A stretch of DNA of 64,000 nt from Tribonema minus (taxonomy: Eukaryota > Sar > Xanthophyceae > Tribonematales > Tribonemataceae), in assembly GCA_017506865.1 (NCBI GenBank), contig JAFCMP010000547.1, positions 868,001 to 932,000 of the forward strand, read 5' to 3'. Of the stretch, positions 1-12,907 are shown piece by piece. The notes under the pieces are model-generated. The model was not told the origin of the DNA. It searched no databases and was given only the letters and a program-made list of their open reading frames with translations. How positions within the stretch are numbered: position 1 is the stretch's first letter; each line of letters starts with the position of its first letter. The position numbers and the translations under genes are program-made.

Positions 1-75
1 GAGCGTGCGACAAAGCTAGAATTGGTATCTGTATTGCAGGCCCTTGCAGACGCTATGGCTACTAATCGTCACTGA
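1..75 (+). CDS. Possible 3' end of a gene truncated by the window
   Basis: A reading frame is open from the first base to a TGA at 73-75 and would encode 24 residues with helix-like composition (ELVSVLQALADAMA). It could be the last exon of a gene lying to the left. A short open frame at a sequence edge can also arise by chance. No family can be named. Confidence 0.22.
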   Translation, partial: ERATKLELVSVLQALADAMATNRH

Positions 76-817
76 CTGGACAAAATCAGTTCAAAATGAG
101 AGTGACAGATGGCCGTGCTTCCGCGACAGCTTTGCAAATGTTAACAGACGGTCAATGACATTGTAGGCATTAATCAGCTGTGTACGATTGTCAGTGAAGG
201 ACCAATAAACCGCTGAGCTAGTTGCCCTGTCGAAACGGAGCACTGCCTAACAACCGCCATGCGCTTGCTTCGCCCTTACTGGGTCAGACTCAATCCAGAT
301 CATCATGCATGCCAAACACAGACAACTGAAGTGTCTCGTACAGGCTGGCGCGTGCAGATGCCCTTGAAACCATTTGCATCGAATATGCAAGCTGCAGGCA
401 GGCGTTCAGAAGGCTAACAAATCGATACAGTAGTTCAAGTGTTCAACAATTGAGAGCCCTCCTGAATCGTGCTGGCATCACCTTAGATTCTCTCGCACTG
501 GACATGTTGTGCATGAGAGCGCCTGGCGCGCAATGAGTGTGCGAGACTGCACGACAATCGCCGGCGATTTGGGATTGACTTCGGTTTGTCAACAAGGTTT
601 GTTTGGCATCTGGCACCTATTTGGCACCCAAGAAGCACGGACACTCGGCCAGACCAGCGCATCCAGCGGCATGTATCAAACTGCTAACAATGGCACATAG
701 AAGCTGAGGCGACGCACTATCACACAACATGGTGCTTACGACGATGGCCGAATCTAGAATGCTGGTTTGCAACGCGCATTGACGTCTTGTCAGCCTCGCG
801 CTGTTCCATGCACTTGC

Positions 818-994
818 CTTCATTGCGAAGCACTGATGCCGCCGTTGTTGAGAGACAGCCACACCCCTCCGTAGCGCCACGCCAACATGCTGCAAGCGAG
901 CTCTAGGCACCAGCGCTGCTCCACTTGAGGGCACAAAAGCTGAGCATGGTACGGCAGCCAGCGCTGCGGCCAGGGCCGTCACTTTAATCTGCAT
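818..994 (-). CDS. First exon of a plastid-targeted protein (partial)
   Basis: The ATG at 994-992 opens a hydrophobic signal peptide of about 20 residues rich in Ala and Leu, followed by CSAFVPSSG and a basic, Ser/Arg-rich stretch. A Phe directly after the signal-peptide cleavage site is the known import motif for plastids of secondary red origin. The exon fits 59 whole codons to 818, where the coding strand reads AAG|GCAAGT, a good GC-type donor. The rest of the gene would lie to the left and I could not find its next exon in 1-817. The frame stays open past the proposed donor to about 617, so the exon end is uncertain. The mature protein cannot be identified from this piece. Confidence 0.48.
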
Positions 995-2525
995 GTTCAC
1001 TGAGCTGCTCCACTGCTGCTGCGCCTTGAGTGTGTGTGTGTGTGATCAAGGCGCGTGTGACATGTTGCACCGTCAGACAACGCTGAGGCACTCGCGACAA
1101 TTGTCGTGATTCTGTAAATGGCGTATGGGACAGACCCTGGACTCTCCAGCTACCCATGCGCACAAGGCCCTACGTTGTACGCTAACTTACATAGTGCACT
1201 TTGCACACCTTGCACGTTAACATTGCTTACAAGCAAACTAAGCCCAACATGCTGCTGGATGATTTCACTGGCGTCATGGCAAATCGACAAGCTCATTCCC
1301 AACAGCTCATTCTTGCTGCTGAATGATTGCATTGGCAATCTGGCACAGTGAAAGCGAACTCTGAGATATGCCGCAATGTGTGGATGCTGCCAGCTCAAGT
1401 ACCTTGATCATCATGAATTCCACACATCAATGGCGGGGCCACCAGCGTGTTGTGTCACCTGCAACGCCACATGAGTCCACTCGATTACTGCCTAACACGA
1501 CACGCACACACCAATACGCATTCAAGGCGAGCGCTGTAGGGGGCAGTAATCAATTGGTGCCGCACCATTCACCATTGAGAGTCACGCCCTTGTGCAGAGT
1601 TGACTGAGCATCAATAGGCACAATGACGACAAACTGCAACGGAAACACCATGTAGATCAGATCATGCGCATGGTTCACATATTACTATTTGCGGCACCTT
1701 GTCCTGCCCCTATTGCAACATGCTGTCCGCTACAGGCGCTGGTGGCTGCAGCATGTACGTGCACGCACCGCATTCAGAGCAGGATGCTTTACAGTACATG
1801 TATGAAATACCACGGCAATGTCTGCTGCTGCTCGCTGCACTTGCTCTCAGTTCCGCAGCCCCCATCAAAGCCCCTTGCCGCTATGGAGTCACCCCTCAAA
1901 ACCCTGGTGGCTCATGCCGAGTATCTAGAGTCCTGCCTGCGCCGCCGCGGTGACCACCACCGGAGCTGCTGCCTTTTGTCGCTGCTCCGTAAGCCAACTG
2001 TGCGTGGCGCGCCGCCGCAGCGACTGCGAGGGGCGCCGCCACCCGTCGAGCAAGTCAGCGTTCTTCTTGAATCCTCTTACAAATCTGTGCCGACTCGCCT
2101 GTGCAAGCCGTGCTCGCAAACCGCGAAGCGCGATGCATGCCTACACCAGGACCATCACTGCAGAGCCCCGACACCCTGCTCCGCTGCCCTGCTCTCGCGG
2201 CCGCTGTCCCGCGTGGGCTCGGCCGCAACAGGCAGCGTCTCCGCCGCAGCATGAACCGGCGCTGCTGCTGGCGCATGCGCCGACGAGGCTTCTGCCCCTG
2301 CGCGATCGCTGCCGCATCGGCCAACACTGCCGTCGGTGCCGTGTCTCTCGGGCGAGCTGTCTGAGGCTCGCCGCATATGGTACTGAAAGCCTAGGAGGTA
2401 ACCACGGCGAACCTGCCGCCTTCCAAGAGATCTCAAAGTGAACTCATCTGTCCAGCCCAATCGCCGCCGCAAGTGTGTCGCCACACAGAGCGTTGGCTGC
2501 ACGCCTGGGGGGACAGTCAGCGTGC
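995..2525. other. Intergenic; no gene recognised
   Basis: Short overlapping frames occur on both strands, and a GC-rich block at about 1900-2400 is open in several frames without a family motif, a plausible start or clear splice sites. A (GT)n run lies at about 1031-1044. It separates the plastid-presequence exon (minus, upstream side) from the 3' end of the bZIP-like gene. Confidence 0.4.
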
Positions 2526-4103
2526 TCAGCCCTCCAGTTCGATCGCCTTGGCTAGCAGCCACTTGAGCCTGTCCTTGGCGCAGCGCAGGTGCTCCGCCTC
2601 GTCTTCCAGTATCTGCGCAGCGCGCCAGCGAGCGCGCAAGGGGGTAGATGGTCTCCTAGTGAGGGTGACTTCGATCAATGTCCTTAGCGAACAGTGACTG
2701 GAACATGCTAGTCCAATTATATACTTCGTATTACTTGCAATGAAGTATATCGAAGCCCAGCATCTGCGCCGTGCGTCGGTGAGCGCGCGAGGGGACGAGC
2801 GCCCTGCGAGTGAGTGCGACTTCGATCGATGTGCTTGGTGAGTCGTGACTGGAAAATCATTTCCAATTGCATACTGTAGCGTTCACGCAATCATTGGAGG
2901 TATGTGATCTGCCTCAAGAACAGACACGCCAGCGTGCACAGTACACATTGTGCCGCACAGACGGCTTATGAGTCAAGGTTATGAAGCCAGAACTGTGTAC
3001 CTGACCGACTCTGTGCACGAGATATGGCCATTGCTGATGACGACAAGTGCAGCTGCAGTGCCAGCAGATTTGCGGCGCACTCTGTGGTGTTGGGATGAGT
3101 GACATGAAGTCCATCGCTGCTATCAACAGGTGCTGCACCACAGTGTGGCCAGTGGCCCCGATGGACAGCAAGTGAAATGGACATCAACTGGTGCAGGCCA
3201 CCTCCCGCATACCAACAATGACCGATTCCGCAGACGAGCAGTGGAGCTACCAAGAGCGGTGGACGCATAACATCAAATACTTGCTGCTGCATGACTGCAG
3301 CAAGCGCACGAACGCCACCGGCTCACTCAGACGTCTCCTCTTGACCTTTCAATCTGTGAACCATTTCGTTTTGAGCATCATACAAATGCATCAAGTGTAG
3401 CATCAGATGCAAATGATCTGCGCGTACGAGCGTATACATACCTTTGTCTCCTCCGCCAGCTTGAGCTTGTGCCGAGCAGCTGCTGCAGCAGCGCGCTTTG
3501 CCGCCGCAGACTTGCTGCGCGCTGAGGCATTGTCTCTTGTTCCAGGCTCACTGTGTGTCATTGATAATGTAAAGGCAGCGGGGAGTCAGCTAAACGTGCT
3601 GCAATTCTCATGTTGATAGAGGAGAAATAAAAAATCGCATCAAAGAGCAAAAGGCGAAAACGAATATTGGCAAGACTCACGACAATGACGGTCAGGTGTT
3701 CAACATCAGTTTTGCCACTGCCGCGGTCCGAAGCTATGGTGCTTCCTGTGCCTGTGCTGCTTGTGTAGACAACCTCGCCTCTGCAGCTGGTTGACACGAA
3801 CAGAACAAGTAACCAGCGCAGAAACAAGCACGACCCGGGACACTGTGCCACAGCTTACCTATCCAGCAAAGATGGGTCTCCAGCAGCGGCTGCCCGCGCC
3901 GCAGCCTGCTGCTCCGCCACCTTACGCGCTAAAATGGCCCTCGTCATCAGAGCGCGCTTGCGGGGGCTCATGGCCAGATCAGGCAACACGAACTGGCGAG
4001 GAGGGGGCTTGGCGCTCCTCCTATGCTTCATTTTCAGGTGATGCCCATTGCTGTAGGCAGCTGCGCCGCCTGAGGCTGCTCCACCGCTTGACGCCGCCAC
4101 CAT
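2526..4103 (-). CDS. bZIP-like small nuclear protein, three exons
   Basis: Predicted exons are 4103-3859, 3550-3442 and 2612-2526 (TGA at 2528-2526), joined in frame with GTAAGC and GTATGT donors to give about 146 residues. Residues about 20-80 hold basic stretches (KMKHRRSAKPPPR, SPRKRALMTR). The C-terminal half has KR-Ala6-RHK followed by ILEDEAEHLRCAKDRL, with leucines seven residues apart, and the first zipper leucine lies 12 residues after the conserved-type Arg, the spacing seen in ATF/CREB bZIP proteins. The normally invariant Asn of the basic region is replaced by Ala, so DNA binding is uncertain; a plain basic coiled coil is the alternative. The start is the first in-frame ATG; the frame stays open upstream to about 4139. 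It is divergent from the ZUP1-like gene. Confidence 0.5.
2606..2865 (-). repeat. Duplicated acceptor edge of the bZIP-like last exon
   Basis: The block 2606-2715, which holds the acceptor of the last exon and adjoining intron, recurs in diverged form at 2755-2865. Shared landmarks in order are CAG(T/C)ATCTGCG, GAGCGCGC, GACTTCGATC and GTGACTGGAA. It is one more case of the exon-edge duplication seen throughout the window. Confidence 0.65.
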
Positions 4104-4459
4104 ACTTTGCCCCTGATGAAGTTTTGCGGGGTGACACACCAGACCGCTGATAAGTACTTGATGCTCACAAGCAGCCCGACGATGTCAGTGCCTATCCCAA
4201 AGTAGAGCGAGAGCCCCCTAAGGAGCAAAAAGATTTGAAAATCCTTCAACCTTCGCCACTGCTTGAAGTTCAGGGGTGTGCAGTTTTCAGGGTGAGGTGA
4301 AGTTCAGTGAACTGATAGGCGCGGAGCCAAATGGTGAGGCACTTGCTAAGATTGCTTGCCGGTTCGAAGAAGAAGTGGAGCTCTTGCACCGGCTGCAGGC
4401 GCTGAGAGTGTGCATCAGCGGAGGGAACAGCAGCTAATGCAAAGATCGGCACTGCTGCC
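4104..4459. promoter_or_regulatory. Likely shared upstream region of two divergent genes
   Basis: About 355 bases separate the start codons of the bZIP-like gene (minus) and the ZUP1-like gene (plus). A promoter for both should lie here. No TATA box or other clear element was found. The ZUP1-like start is in good context (GCCATGGCG). Confidence 0.35.
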
Positions 4460-7400
4460 ATGGCGGACGAGCTTTGGCTTTGCGCTGCCTGTGGCAAGTC
4501 CATGTCGGTCCTGGCGAAGACATGTCATGCAACGTGGTGCACGCCCACTCTGAACCGGGACCTGCCCTTGCCACCGGACACACAAGCTGACGAGGACGTT
4601 GATGCGGCGGCAGCACCGCCGTCAGACGATGCATCCGTGGCCCAACCTGCAGACGTCATCGACCTTCAAGACTCACAGCCCGATCCGATATCCCCTCAGC
4701 ATGCCAGCGGGAGACCGGCAGCTGAGCCACCGGCAGCGCACCCGGCAGCACCCTCACCAGCGCCGGCAGCAGTTGCAGCAGCAGCAGCGGCAGCAGCAGC
4801 AGCGGCGGCCAGTGCAGCCGCTGCAGCTGACGCGCCGCTGCTTCCAGTACAGCCGCTGCAGCCACAGCCGCAAGCACTCCTCGGCGGGTGGAGCTGCCCC
4901 AGGTGCACCTTCTACAACGCCGACGGCGGTCATGCAGCGGCGTGCGCGATGTGCGAAGCGCCGCGGCCGCAGCCCCGCAGCAGCAGTGCAGGCGCTGCAG
5001 CTCCGGCTCCACCACCTTCCGCGCCGGTTGCCTTGGAGGAGCAGGCGCGGTTGTTGGCAGCGGCAACGGCTGCGGCAGTGGCGGCGGCGGCGGCGATGGA
5101 GGGGGATGCGCAGCACGGTGGCTGGACGTGCCAGGTGGGCACGCGCGCAAGACTCTTGTGCTCAGCGCTGTGCATTCATGAATTCATGGTGTCCTGCGTT
5201 GAGCTCTGGCGGTGGGTGATCAGCCGCAGTGCGACACTTGAGTTTGGAGGCCAGCAGGCAAGGCTCAAGGGCTAGGATGGTGATTTTGAATGCGGTGAGG
5301 GAGTGCTGCTTTGAATGCTGCTTTATGGCGGCTTCGCTCATCACTCAGCGGTGGGCCACTGGCCTTGCAGTGAGCCTGCCATTGCTCGTCGCTTTGCAGT
5401 GCGCCATCAATCCTGCAGTGGTGCTTTGATCATGCCTGCTGTAGCTAACGCGCAAAGGCGTCATCACTGACGTCACTGCCGCATCAGTGCTGCTGTCTTT
5501 GCCACAGTAGTGCGCACCCGGCAACTGCATTGACGTCAAGCAAGTCAGTTGTGTCTGGCCACCGGCGCTGACGCTGCACATAACATCATGAAGTCGGCCG
5601 CTCTTGCCTGCACAGCCGGTTTCTACAGATGGCATCAACACATGTGCACGGACGACAGCAGAGGTAGCAGACAACGCTGATATTCATTGCCACACCAGGA
5701 GAGCTGGTCGCTCGAGACTGGGGCGAACTGAAGAACGTAGAGCCATCACGCAGTAGGCGGCAACTGTCACAACAACGCATGACTCCTTGCAGCACGTCCG
5801 ATGCGAGTTTTGAAACTGGTCTGCTGCGCCTGATACCCACATACCTACAGCATGAAGCGCCAGGAGCCGCCAACGTCCGACAGACAGCCTCAACGCCTGC
5901 GCCTGCACCTGCCGGCCCTAACCCTAACCCTAACCCTGATAAATCACGTGCCATGCCCCCCAGGTGTGCACGTTCATCAATTGCAACGGCATGCGCTGCC
6001 TGACCCTAACCCCAATCCTAATAGACACGCGCCCCCCCCCCCCAAGGTGCTGCCTGACCCTAATCCTAACCCCAATAAACGCGCGCCGCGCCCCCCACCA
6101 GGTGTGCACGTGCGTCAACCGCAAGCGCGCGCGCTGCCTTTCCCTAACCCTGTCCCTAACCCTAATCAAACACTCGCCGCGCCCCCCCCCCCAGGTGTGC
6201 ACGTTCGTCAACCGCAAGGGCGCGCGCTGCGCCGCGTGCGACGCCTTCCGCGGCGGCGACAGCAGCCCCTTCTCGGGCGTGATGGTGTGCCCCACGTGCA
6301 CGGCCATCAACCACGGCGCCGAGGAGGGGAGCGTGTGCGAGGCGTGCGGGGAGCTGCTGGGGGCGTTGGAGATCACGGGGGGGGCCAGGGGCAGGGGCAC
6401 AGGTGAGGGAGCAGATGGGACAAGGGGGTTGTGGATCTGGTATGTAGTTTTTTTAGAGTTATTTTTTGCTGAGGGCGTGAAAAAGCTCAGATGGTTGATG
6501 TCCAGGTCGCTACCAGAACCTGTGCAATGTGTCGTGTGCGAACTCATTGGTGTTTTGATGCACATTGACTGTAACTTCTGCACGACATTGCCAAATGTAC
6601 TACAGAAAGATGTATTTGTAACAAAACTGTGTTCAGTAGTCAACGGATACTCGAGCAGTTGTGTGTGTGGGTTGCGCGGCAAGCTGATGGAGGTGGTGGG
6701 GCTCACAGAGGCACAGGCACGGGCAGAGGTCTGGGGGCGGAGGGGGGAGGGGGGGGGGGGGGGGTGTCTGGTCATCGCACCAGCATATACGCATGTGGTA
6801 TGGACGCGTTGAAGCGAGCTGGCAGTACAGTCTGCAGATGCGGTTTGTGGCTCGTACCCACACGACATCCTCATGCCCCTTTGCCTCTCACACACCAGGC
6901 GGCGGCGGCAGAAGCAATGGTACCGGCAACGGCGGCGGCGGCGGCGGCGGGCGCAGCGGCGGCGGCGGCGGCAGCGGTGGCGGCGGCAGCAGCGTCGGCG
7001 GCGGCGGGCGCGCGTTAGGGGACCTCGGCGCGCTGGTGGAGCACACTGCGCGCGAGGGCGGCGACGCGAAGGCGCGCACCAACGACGTGATGCGGCTGCT
7101 GCGCGACAGGTGAGGCAGCGCTCCGCAGGGCAGGCAGTGTGCAGTCCTCGGCGCGCCGCCGCCGTCGCCGCCGTGCTCAGCGATGTGCGTCGCGAGGCGC
7201 GGACCGGTGGCGCGGCGCAGCTGCCGCATCGTGACAGGTGGGGGTCTCCGCGGTGCGCAGCGCTCGGTTTGGCGGTGTCAGGCGCCGAGCGTCGAACATG
7301 TGCCACGACGGCGACAGCGGCGACGCGCAGGCGCCAACTGGCGGCACGGTAATGCAGCAGCTGCTGCAGCACTTGAGTGTGACGTCGCTGCACATGGCGC

Positions 7401-10400
7401 TTTTGCCGGGTCAGGCCAGGGCTCGATCAATGAGGGCACGGCGCACGTGCCAGCAGAGCAGTGCGCCTCCTGCGAGTGTCTGGCGTCAGATGCGCGCGCC
7501 GCGTTCGTGAGGAAAAGGGTAAGATGTCCTGGGTGAACAACCCCAGGGGCCGAGCCTTTTTTCTCGTGGACATGTGGTCAGGCCCTGAAAAAAAACTCAC
7601 TTATCTCACACCTGAAGCAGACCCTGAGGGCGCACGTCAGCGGCGTGGCGCATCTCCTTCCGGTGGCGGGTATCGCATGTACGCTGCATACATACATATC
7701 CCGGGGCGCTTGCAGACGTCGCGCCCTCAAACGCGGCTGCGGCACTGCGCGTTGTCCCCACCATATGACTCCCGCATGCGACCGATAGCGCCACCGAGCT
7801 ACCTTGCGCGCGCGGCTGCAGGCGCTGCTCGAGCTGAGCGGTGCGGTAAGTGATATGCGCATACTGTACTGACGCGAGATCGGGCCGGCCACGCTGTTCG
7901 CAACCTGGCCGAGGCGGCGCAACTCACTGACTCGAGGACTCAACGACTCGCTGCGCTTCGCGCCGCGCAGGCAGCTCGCCCCGCGCTGTCAGGAGCGGCC
8001 CGAATACTGCGACTGCGACTCACTGACTTGATGACTCAATGACTCGCCGATGTGCAGGCTGCTCGCTGCGCGCCGCCAGGTGCGGCCCGCGTACGCATTG
8101 GCTGCGACTGCGACTGCGACTGTGACTAGGACTGCGACTCACCGACTCAATGACTCACTGATGCAATGACTCGCCGTAACGCAGGCTGCTCGCCGCGCGC
8201 CGCCAGGAGGGGCCCGCGTACGCGTTCGCGCTGTGCGAGCTGAGCACTGCGCACTACACGCAGTGCAGCGACGCCGGCAGCCGGTGGTTCGCGTGCGGCT
8301 ACCGCAACATACAGATGATGTGCGCAACGCTCATGACAATACCCGCGTACCGGCGCGTCCTGTTTGGCGGCACAGGGGTACGTGGTACACATTTATTTGT
8401 TTCATTCATAGGACATACAGAAACGTGTATCCAGACAAATAGGTAGTACTACTTCTACAAGCATACTTGAAATAGTATAGGTATACTTGAAGTACTTCGT
8501 AGTAGATGATGCGCGCGATGCTCATGACGATACCCGCGTACCAGCACGTCCTGTGTGGCGGCACGGGGGTGCGTGGTATATATTTATTTGTTACATACAC
8601 GAACGTATATCCAGAAGTATGGTATAGGTAGTGCATCATCGCGTATACTGAAGTAGTATAAGTAAACTTGAAGTATGTGAAGGTCATGACCCTCGTGATG
8701 ATACGCGCCTGCCGCCACGCCCTGTTCGGCGGCGCGGGGGTAGGTGGTCAGCACGGTCTATGCTTTTGAATTTGATGATTGGTGTCGCGCTTGCTGCCAA
8801 AATCAACATGCCTCTCGTGACAACTTGAGGGTGTCTCAATGCGCATTGGCGCTTCAGAGGCATGTACGTACACTTTCAAACACATGCATACATGAAGTGA
8901 TCTGTAGAGATTTACATTCATGCACTTCTGTACATGTGACGCTTAACCCTAACCCTAACCCTAACCCTGACGGTTAACTTCCTGGCGCATCCTGTCAGGC
9001 GGCACGCGGTGCGCAACTGATGCAGATGTGATGATGCGCGCGATGCTCGTGACGATACATACACAAATGCCCATGAATATGCCCTCTTTGCTGGGGTGTG
9101 TAGTCGACAGCGCTCAGCACAATGTACGTCACCTATTCTGTTGAAGTGGTAGCCTGGTGCTACACATAAGCACATATATGTATGTGCGGTATCGCTCTCT
9201 TGCCGCTGTTGCTAGGAGAGCGTGTCCAAGTACTACTTCCAAGTATCACCGTTAAACTCGTTTGGCGCAACCTCCGCAACAAGCCGATAGCGGGCAATGC
9301 GCTCGTAGCGACGCCTATAGACTGACTGAGCCTGTTGGCTCAGCCCAGTTTCTCCAGCTGGCACTACTGCCAGCACCATGGGCAGTTCAGCACTTGGCAC
9401 TTGAAGTACGGTAGTACTCTGAGCGCTGCCACGCTCATGACGTGATCACCGCAGGTGGTGCCAGCGCTCGCACTGCTGCCAGCACGTGTAGTTCAACACT
9501 AGCACTTGACGTAAATAGTGTCATATGAGCGCTGCCTTCCACACTCTGTGGGTGGGTGCCACAGTAACACTTGAAGTGCAGCAGTGTCCTGAGCGCTGCC
9601 ATCGCCGTGCTCGCCTTACCACGCAGGTGGTGTCAGGGGCCGCGCTGCTGCAGGTGTGCACACCGCAGCAAAAGCACTTGAAGTTTGATAGTGTCATACG
9701 AGCGCTGCCATCGCCCCTCGCCTCACCGCAGGTGGTGCCGGGGGTCGCGCTGCTGCAGGCTTGGACCGAGCGCGCCTGGGAGGCGGGCTTCGATACGGCT
9801 GGTCAGGAGCAGGTGAGCAGCTCTTTTATGGTAATATTGAAGTTGGTGATAAGCGGCCCACGTGACACGACCGCGCCTATTGGACTGCTGGTCTTGAGTG
9901 TCACTGCAACTCAATTTTTTCAGCGAAGCTTGAAGTTAATTCAAAAGCACGGCGGGTCAGGAGCAGGCGAGCAGCGCTTCCCTGAATCACTTGAAGTTAT
10001 TGGTAAGCGGCTCATTGGTGTTCTTCAGTGTCACTTCAACAAGTGGGCTTCGACACAGTCGGTCAGGAGCAGGTGCGCAGCGCTTTTTGGTTAGTTTTGA
10101 ACTTCATTCAGAAGCAGTCCGGTAGGCTGGTAGTCCTTCGCAACGAGTGGCACTTTGACAAATGGGCTCCCAGTGCTGAAACGGCAAACCTTGAAGTTTT
10201 CTCAACACGGTCAAGTAGGCAGCCTGTAGGCTGGTAGTCGTTTGTGATGAATGGCACTTCAACAAGTGGGCTTCGACAAACGTGCAGGCGTGCAGTTGAG
10301 CAGCGCTGCACGAGCAGCACTTCAAGTCCTTGGAGAGCCGTTTCGCTCTCTGGGCTGCTGGGTATGTTCGTGCTGATCGGAACTTCAACAAGTCATAGCT

Positions 10401-12789
10401 TCGTGCGGACTGGCAGGGTCTGGAGAGGAGCACTTTCAGGTCGTACTTCATTTGTGCGTCGCTTGACTCATCTTCATACTTGAACACGTCAAGTTATTTT
10501 TCCGATGCATCGCTCGCGCACCGGAGGCGCAGACGCCCGTTCTGTTGCAGAGCGCGCCACGTGGCACACTGAGAGCGCGCACTTACGCGAGGCGACGCGC
10601 ATCCCTTACTTCAAGTAGACTCAAAATAAGTATACTGTACAGTACTGCGTTTGTGAGTTGGGCGCCGCGTGCTCTCCGTTGCACGCCCGCGCGCCCAGAC
10701 CGCCTTGCTGCAGGGGCGCACGTGCAAGTCTCTTTGCTACTTCGACGCATGCAGAATCCCACGCGCACTCCGTTTCAAGTTTGGTGCACACCCAAAAAGC
10801 GACGCGCGCGCGCTGCGTGTGCGCAGGTCGGCCCGCTGCAGGGCGCGTCCAAGTCTCTTTGCTACTTTGGCGTGCTTCAAAGCACGTGAAATCCCACGCA
10901 AACTCCGTTTCAAGTGTGGCACTTGTCCAACAAGCAACGCGCGCGCGCGCTGCGTGCCCAAATGTCAATATAAAGGTGATGAGCATTCCGTAAAAGTTGA
11001 AGGTTGTACATTAGACGAGCGGCGAGCGCTCGGAGTAAGGCGGCACTGATCTACCCATATCGTTGATCGTTTTATCCAGGAAGTCAAACAGCTCACGGGC
11101 TAACGAGCACGTATAGTCCTTTCTGAGCGTACCAATGATGAAGGCCCACTCCTCTAGTCCATCGCCGCCTGCGTATCGATGACAGTCTGGCGCATGTGCG
11201 CCGCGCGCGTGCAGGTGGGCCCGCTGCAGGGCACGTCCAAGTGGATTGGCGCCACGGAGTGCGCGGCGCTGCTGCGCTACTTTGGCGTGCGCGCGGAAGT
11301 CGTGGACTTTGCGCCGCGCGACGCCGCGGCGATCGGCGATGCGACCGGCGCCGGCCGCCGCCGCCGCCGCCGCGGCAATGACAACGGCGGCGGCGGCGGC
11401 AGCAGCGGCGGCGGCGGCAACGGCGGCCGGCAGCGCTCCATGCTGGAGTTCACGTTGCAGTCGTCGGGTGAGGCACGAGTTGAAGTGTGTGTGTCAACTT
11501 GAAGTATACTTCTATTGTGCTCTTGCATTGTTCAGTGCAGAGTGCGCGCTGGCGTGTTGAATATTTGTCATACATTCAAATCGCGTTTCTATAAGTCACA
11601 TGGCGTGGGCGCGGGTGTTGCGCCTGTCTGTGTGTTTTGCGTGTGTGCATCATGTGTGCACGGACGAGAGAGCTCGTTGCGCTCTGCCTTGAAGCACACT
11701 ATTCATGCATCATTGTGGGTGTGTGCGTGGGTGTGTACATGGGTGTGTGTGCCTGCGCACGACGCGTGTGTGCGTGCAGTGTCTGTGTATGCACGTAGTC
11801 GCCTGGGCTGCCGTGCCAACGGCTCGGCCCCCCCCTCACTTTGTACACTTGAAGTTAATCACATCATGCCCACTGCGCAGTAGTTCCTGCAGGCCACTGA
11901 CTCGCTGCCACACCCACTCGCGCGACGCAGATGCGGATGCGGCAGCGGACGCAGCGGCAGAGGCGGTGGTGGAGGCGGCGGCGGAAGGCAACGGCGCTCC
12001 GCAGCAGCAGCCGCAGCAGCAGCAGCAGTGCCACCCAACCGCCCCCCCCTGCGACATCAGCCCCATGCTGGACTACATCTGGAGCTACTTCCACAGCCCG
12101 TGGGGGGACCAGCCCGACCCCCCCCCCTCCCCCGGCGCAGCAGGCAAGCGGGGGGGGGGGAGGTCTCTCGTAGTGGTCGGTTGCGCGCGCGCACGGCTGT
12201 GTTGCTGTCCGTCCGTACACCACCGCTGAGTGTTTTGCAAGTACTCAGGGCACTCAAGCGGCAGTGCGGCTGTCCGTTGGTACACCGCCGCTGAGTGTTT
12301 TGCAAGTGCTGACACGGCGTCAACGCGCTCGCTGTTCGACGTATGTGTGCATGTCTGTATGTATGTGCGCCCATCGACGATGCCAAGGCGCACACCGGCG
12401 TCGCTCCCGTTGCGCTCTGTTCCCGCTGCAGGCCAGCAGCGCACGGCGACCCACTGGCGCGCTTTCACGCCCCGTTACCTACGCACTTCCCTTCCGCCCG
12501 CAAGTCAGGCGGGCTCCGACCTGATTTGAACTTATGCATTGAAGTTGTTGCGGTTCGCCGCCGCTCACCGCGGACGCTCGTCGCTCACGCGCAGGCGAAG
12601 GGGGCGGGCACGCACGCAAGCGCCCCCGCGCGCCCCCCGAGTGGCCCCCCGACTTCCGCCCCCCCCTCTACTTCCAGCACGACGGCCACTCGCGCACCAT
12701 CGTCGGCGTAGAGCGAAGGCCGCAAGCCGCCGGCTGGCGCGGCGGCGGCGGCGGCGGCAGTGGCGGCAGGCGGGGACGTGGACGGGGAC

Positions 12790-12824
<35 letters not shown>

Positions 12825-12873
12825 AGTTGCCGCGGCGGCGACGGCGGCGGCGGTCGCGGCGGCGGGCGGCGGC

Positions 12874-12907
<34 letters not shown>

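Noticed and set aside
5916-5937. A chromosome end
   Set aside because: The telomere-type tracts are only three or four units long, occur in both orientations across the window and lie inside introns of genes that continue on both sides.
5930-7393. Long minus-strand open frame of 487 codons
   Set aside because: It lies antisense to ZUP1-like exons 2-3 and their introns, and its content (Arg/Pro runs, repeated VRVRV) reflects GC-rich repeats read backwards. No family motif or splice logic supports it.
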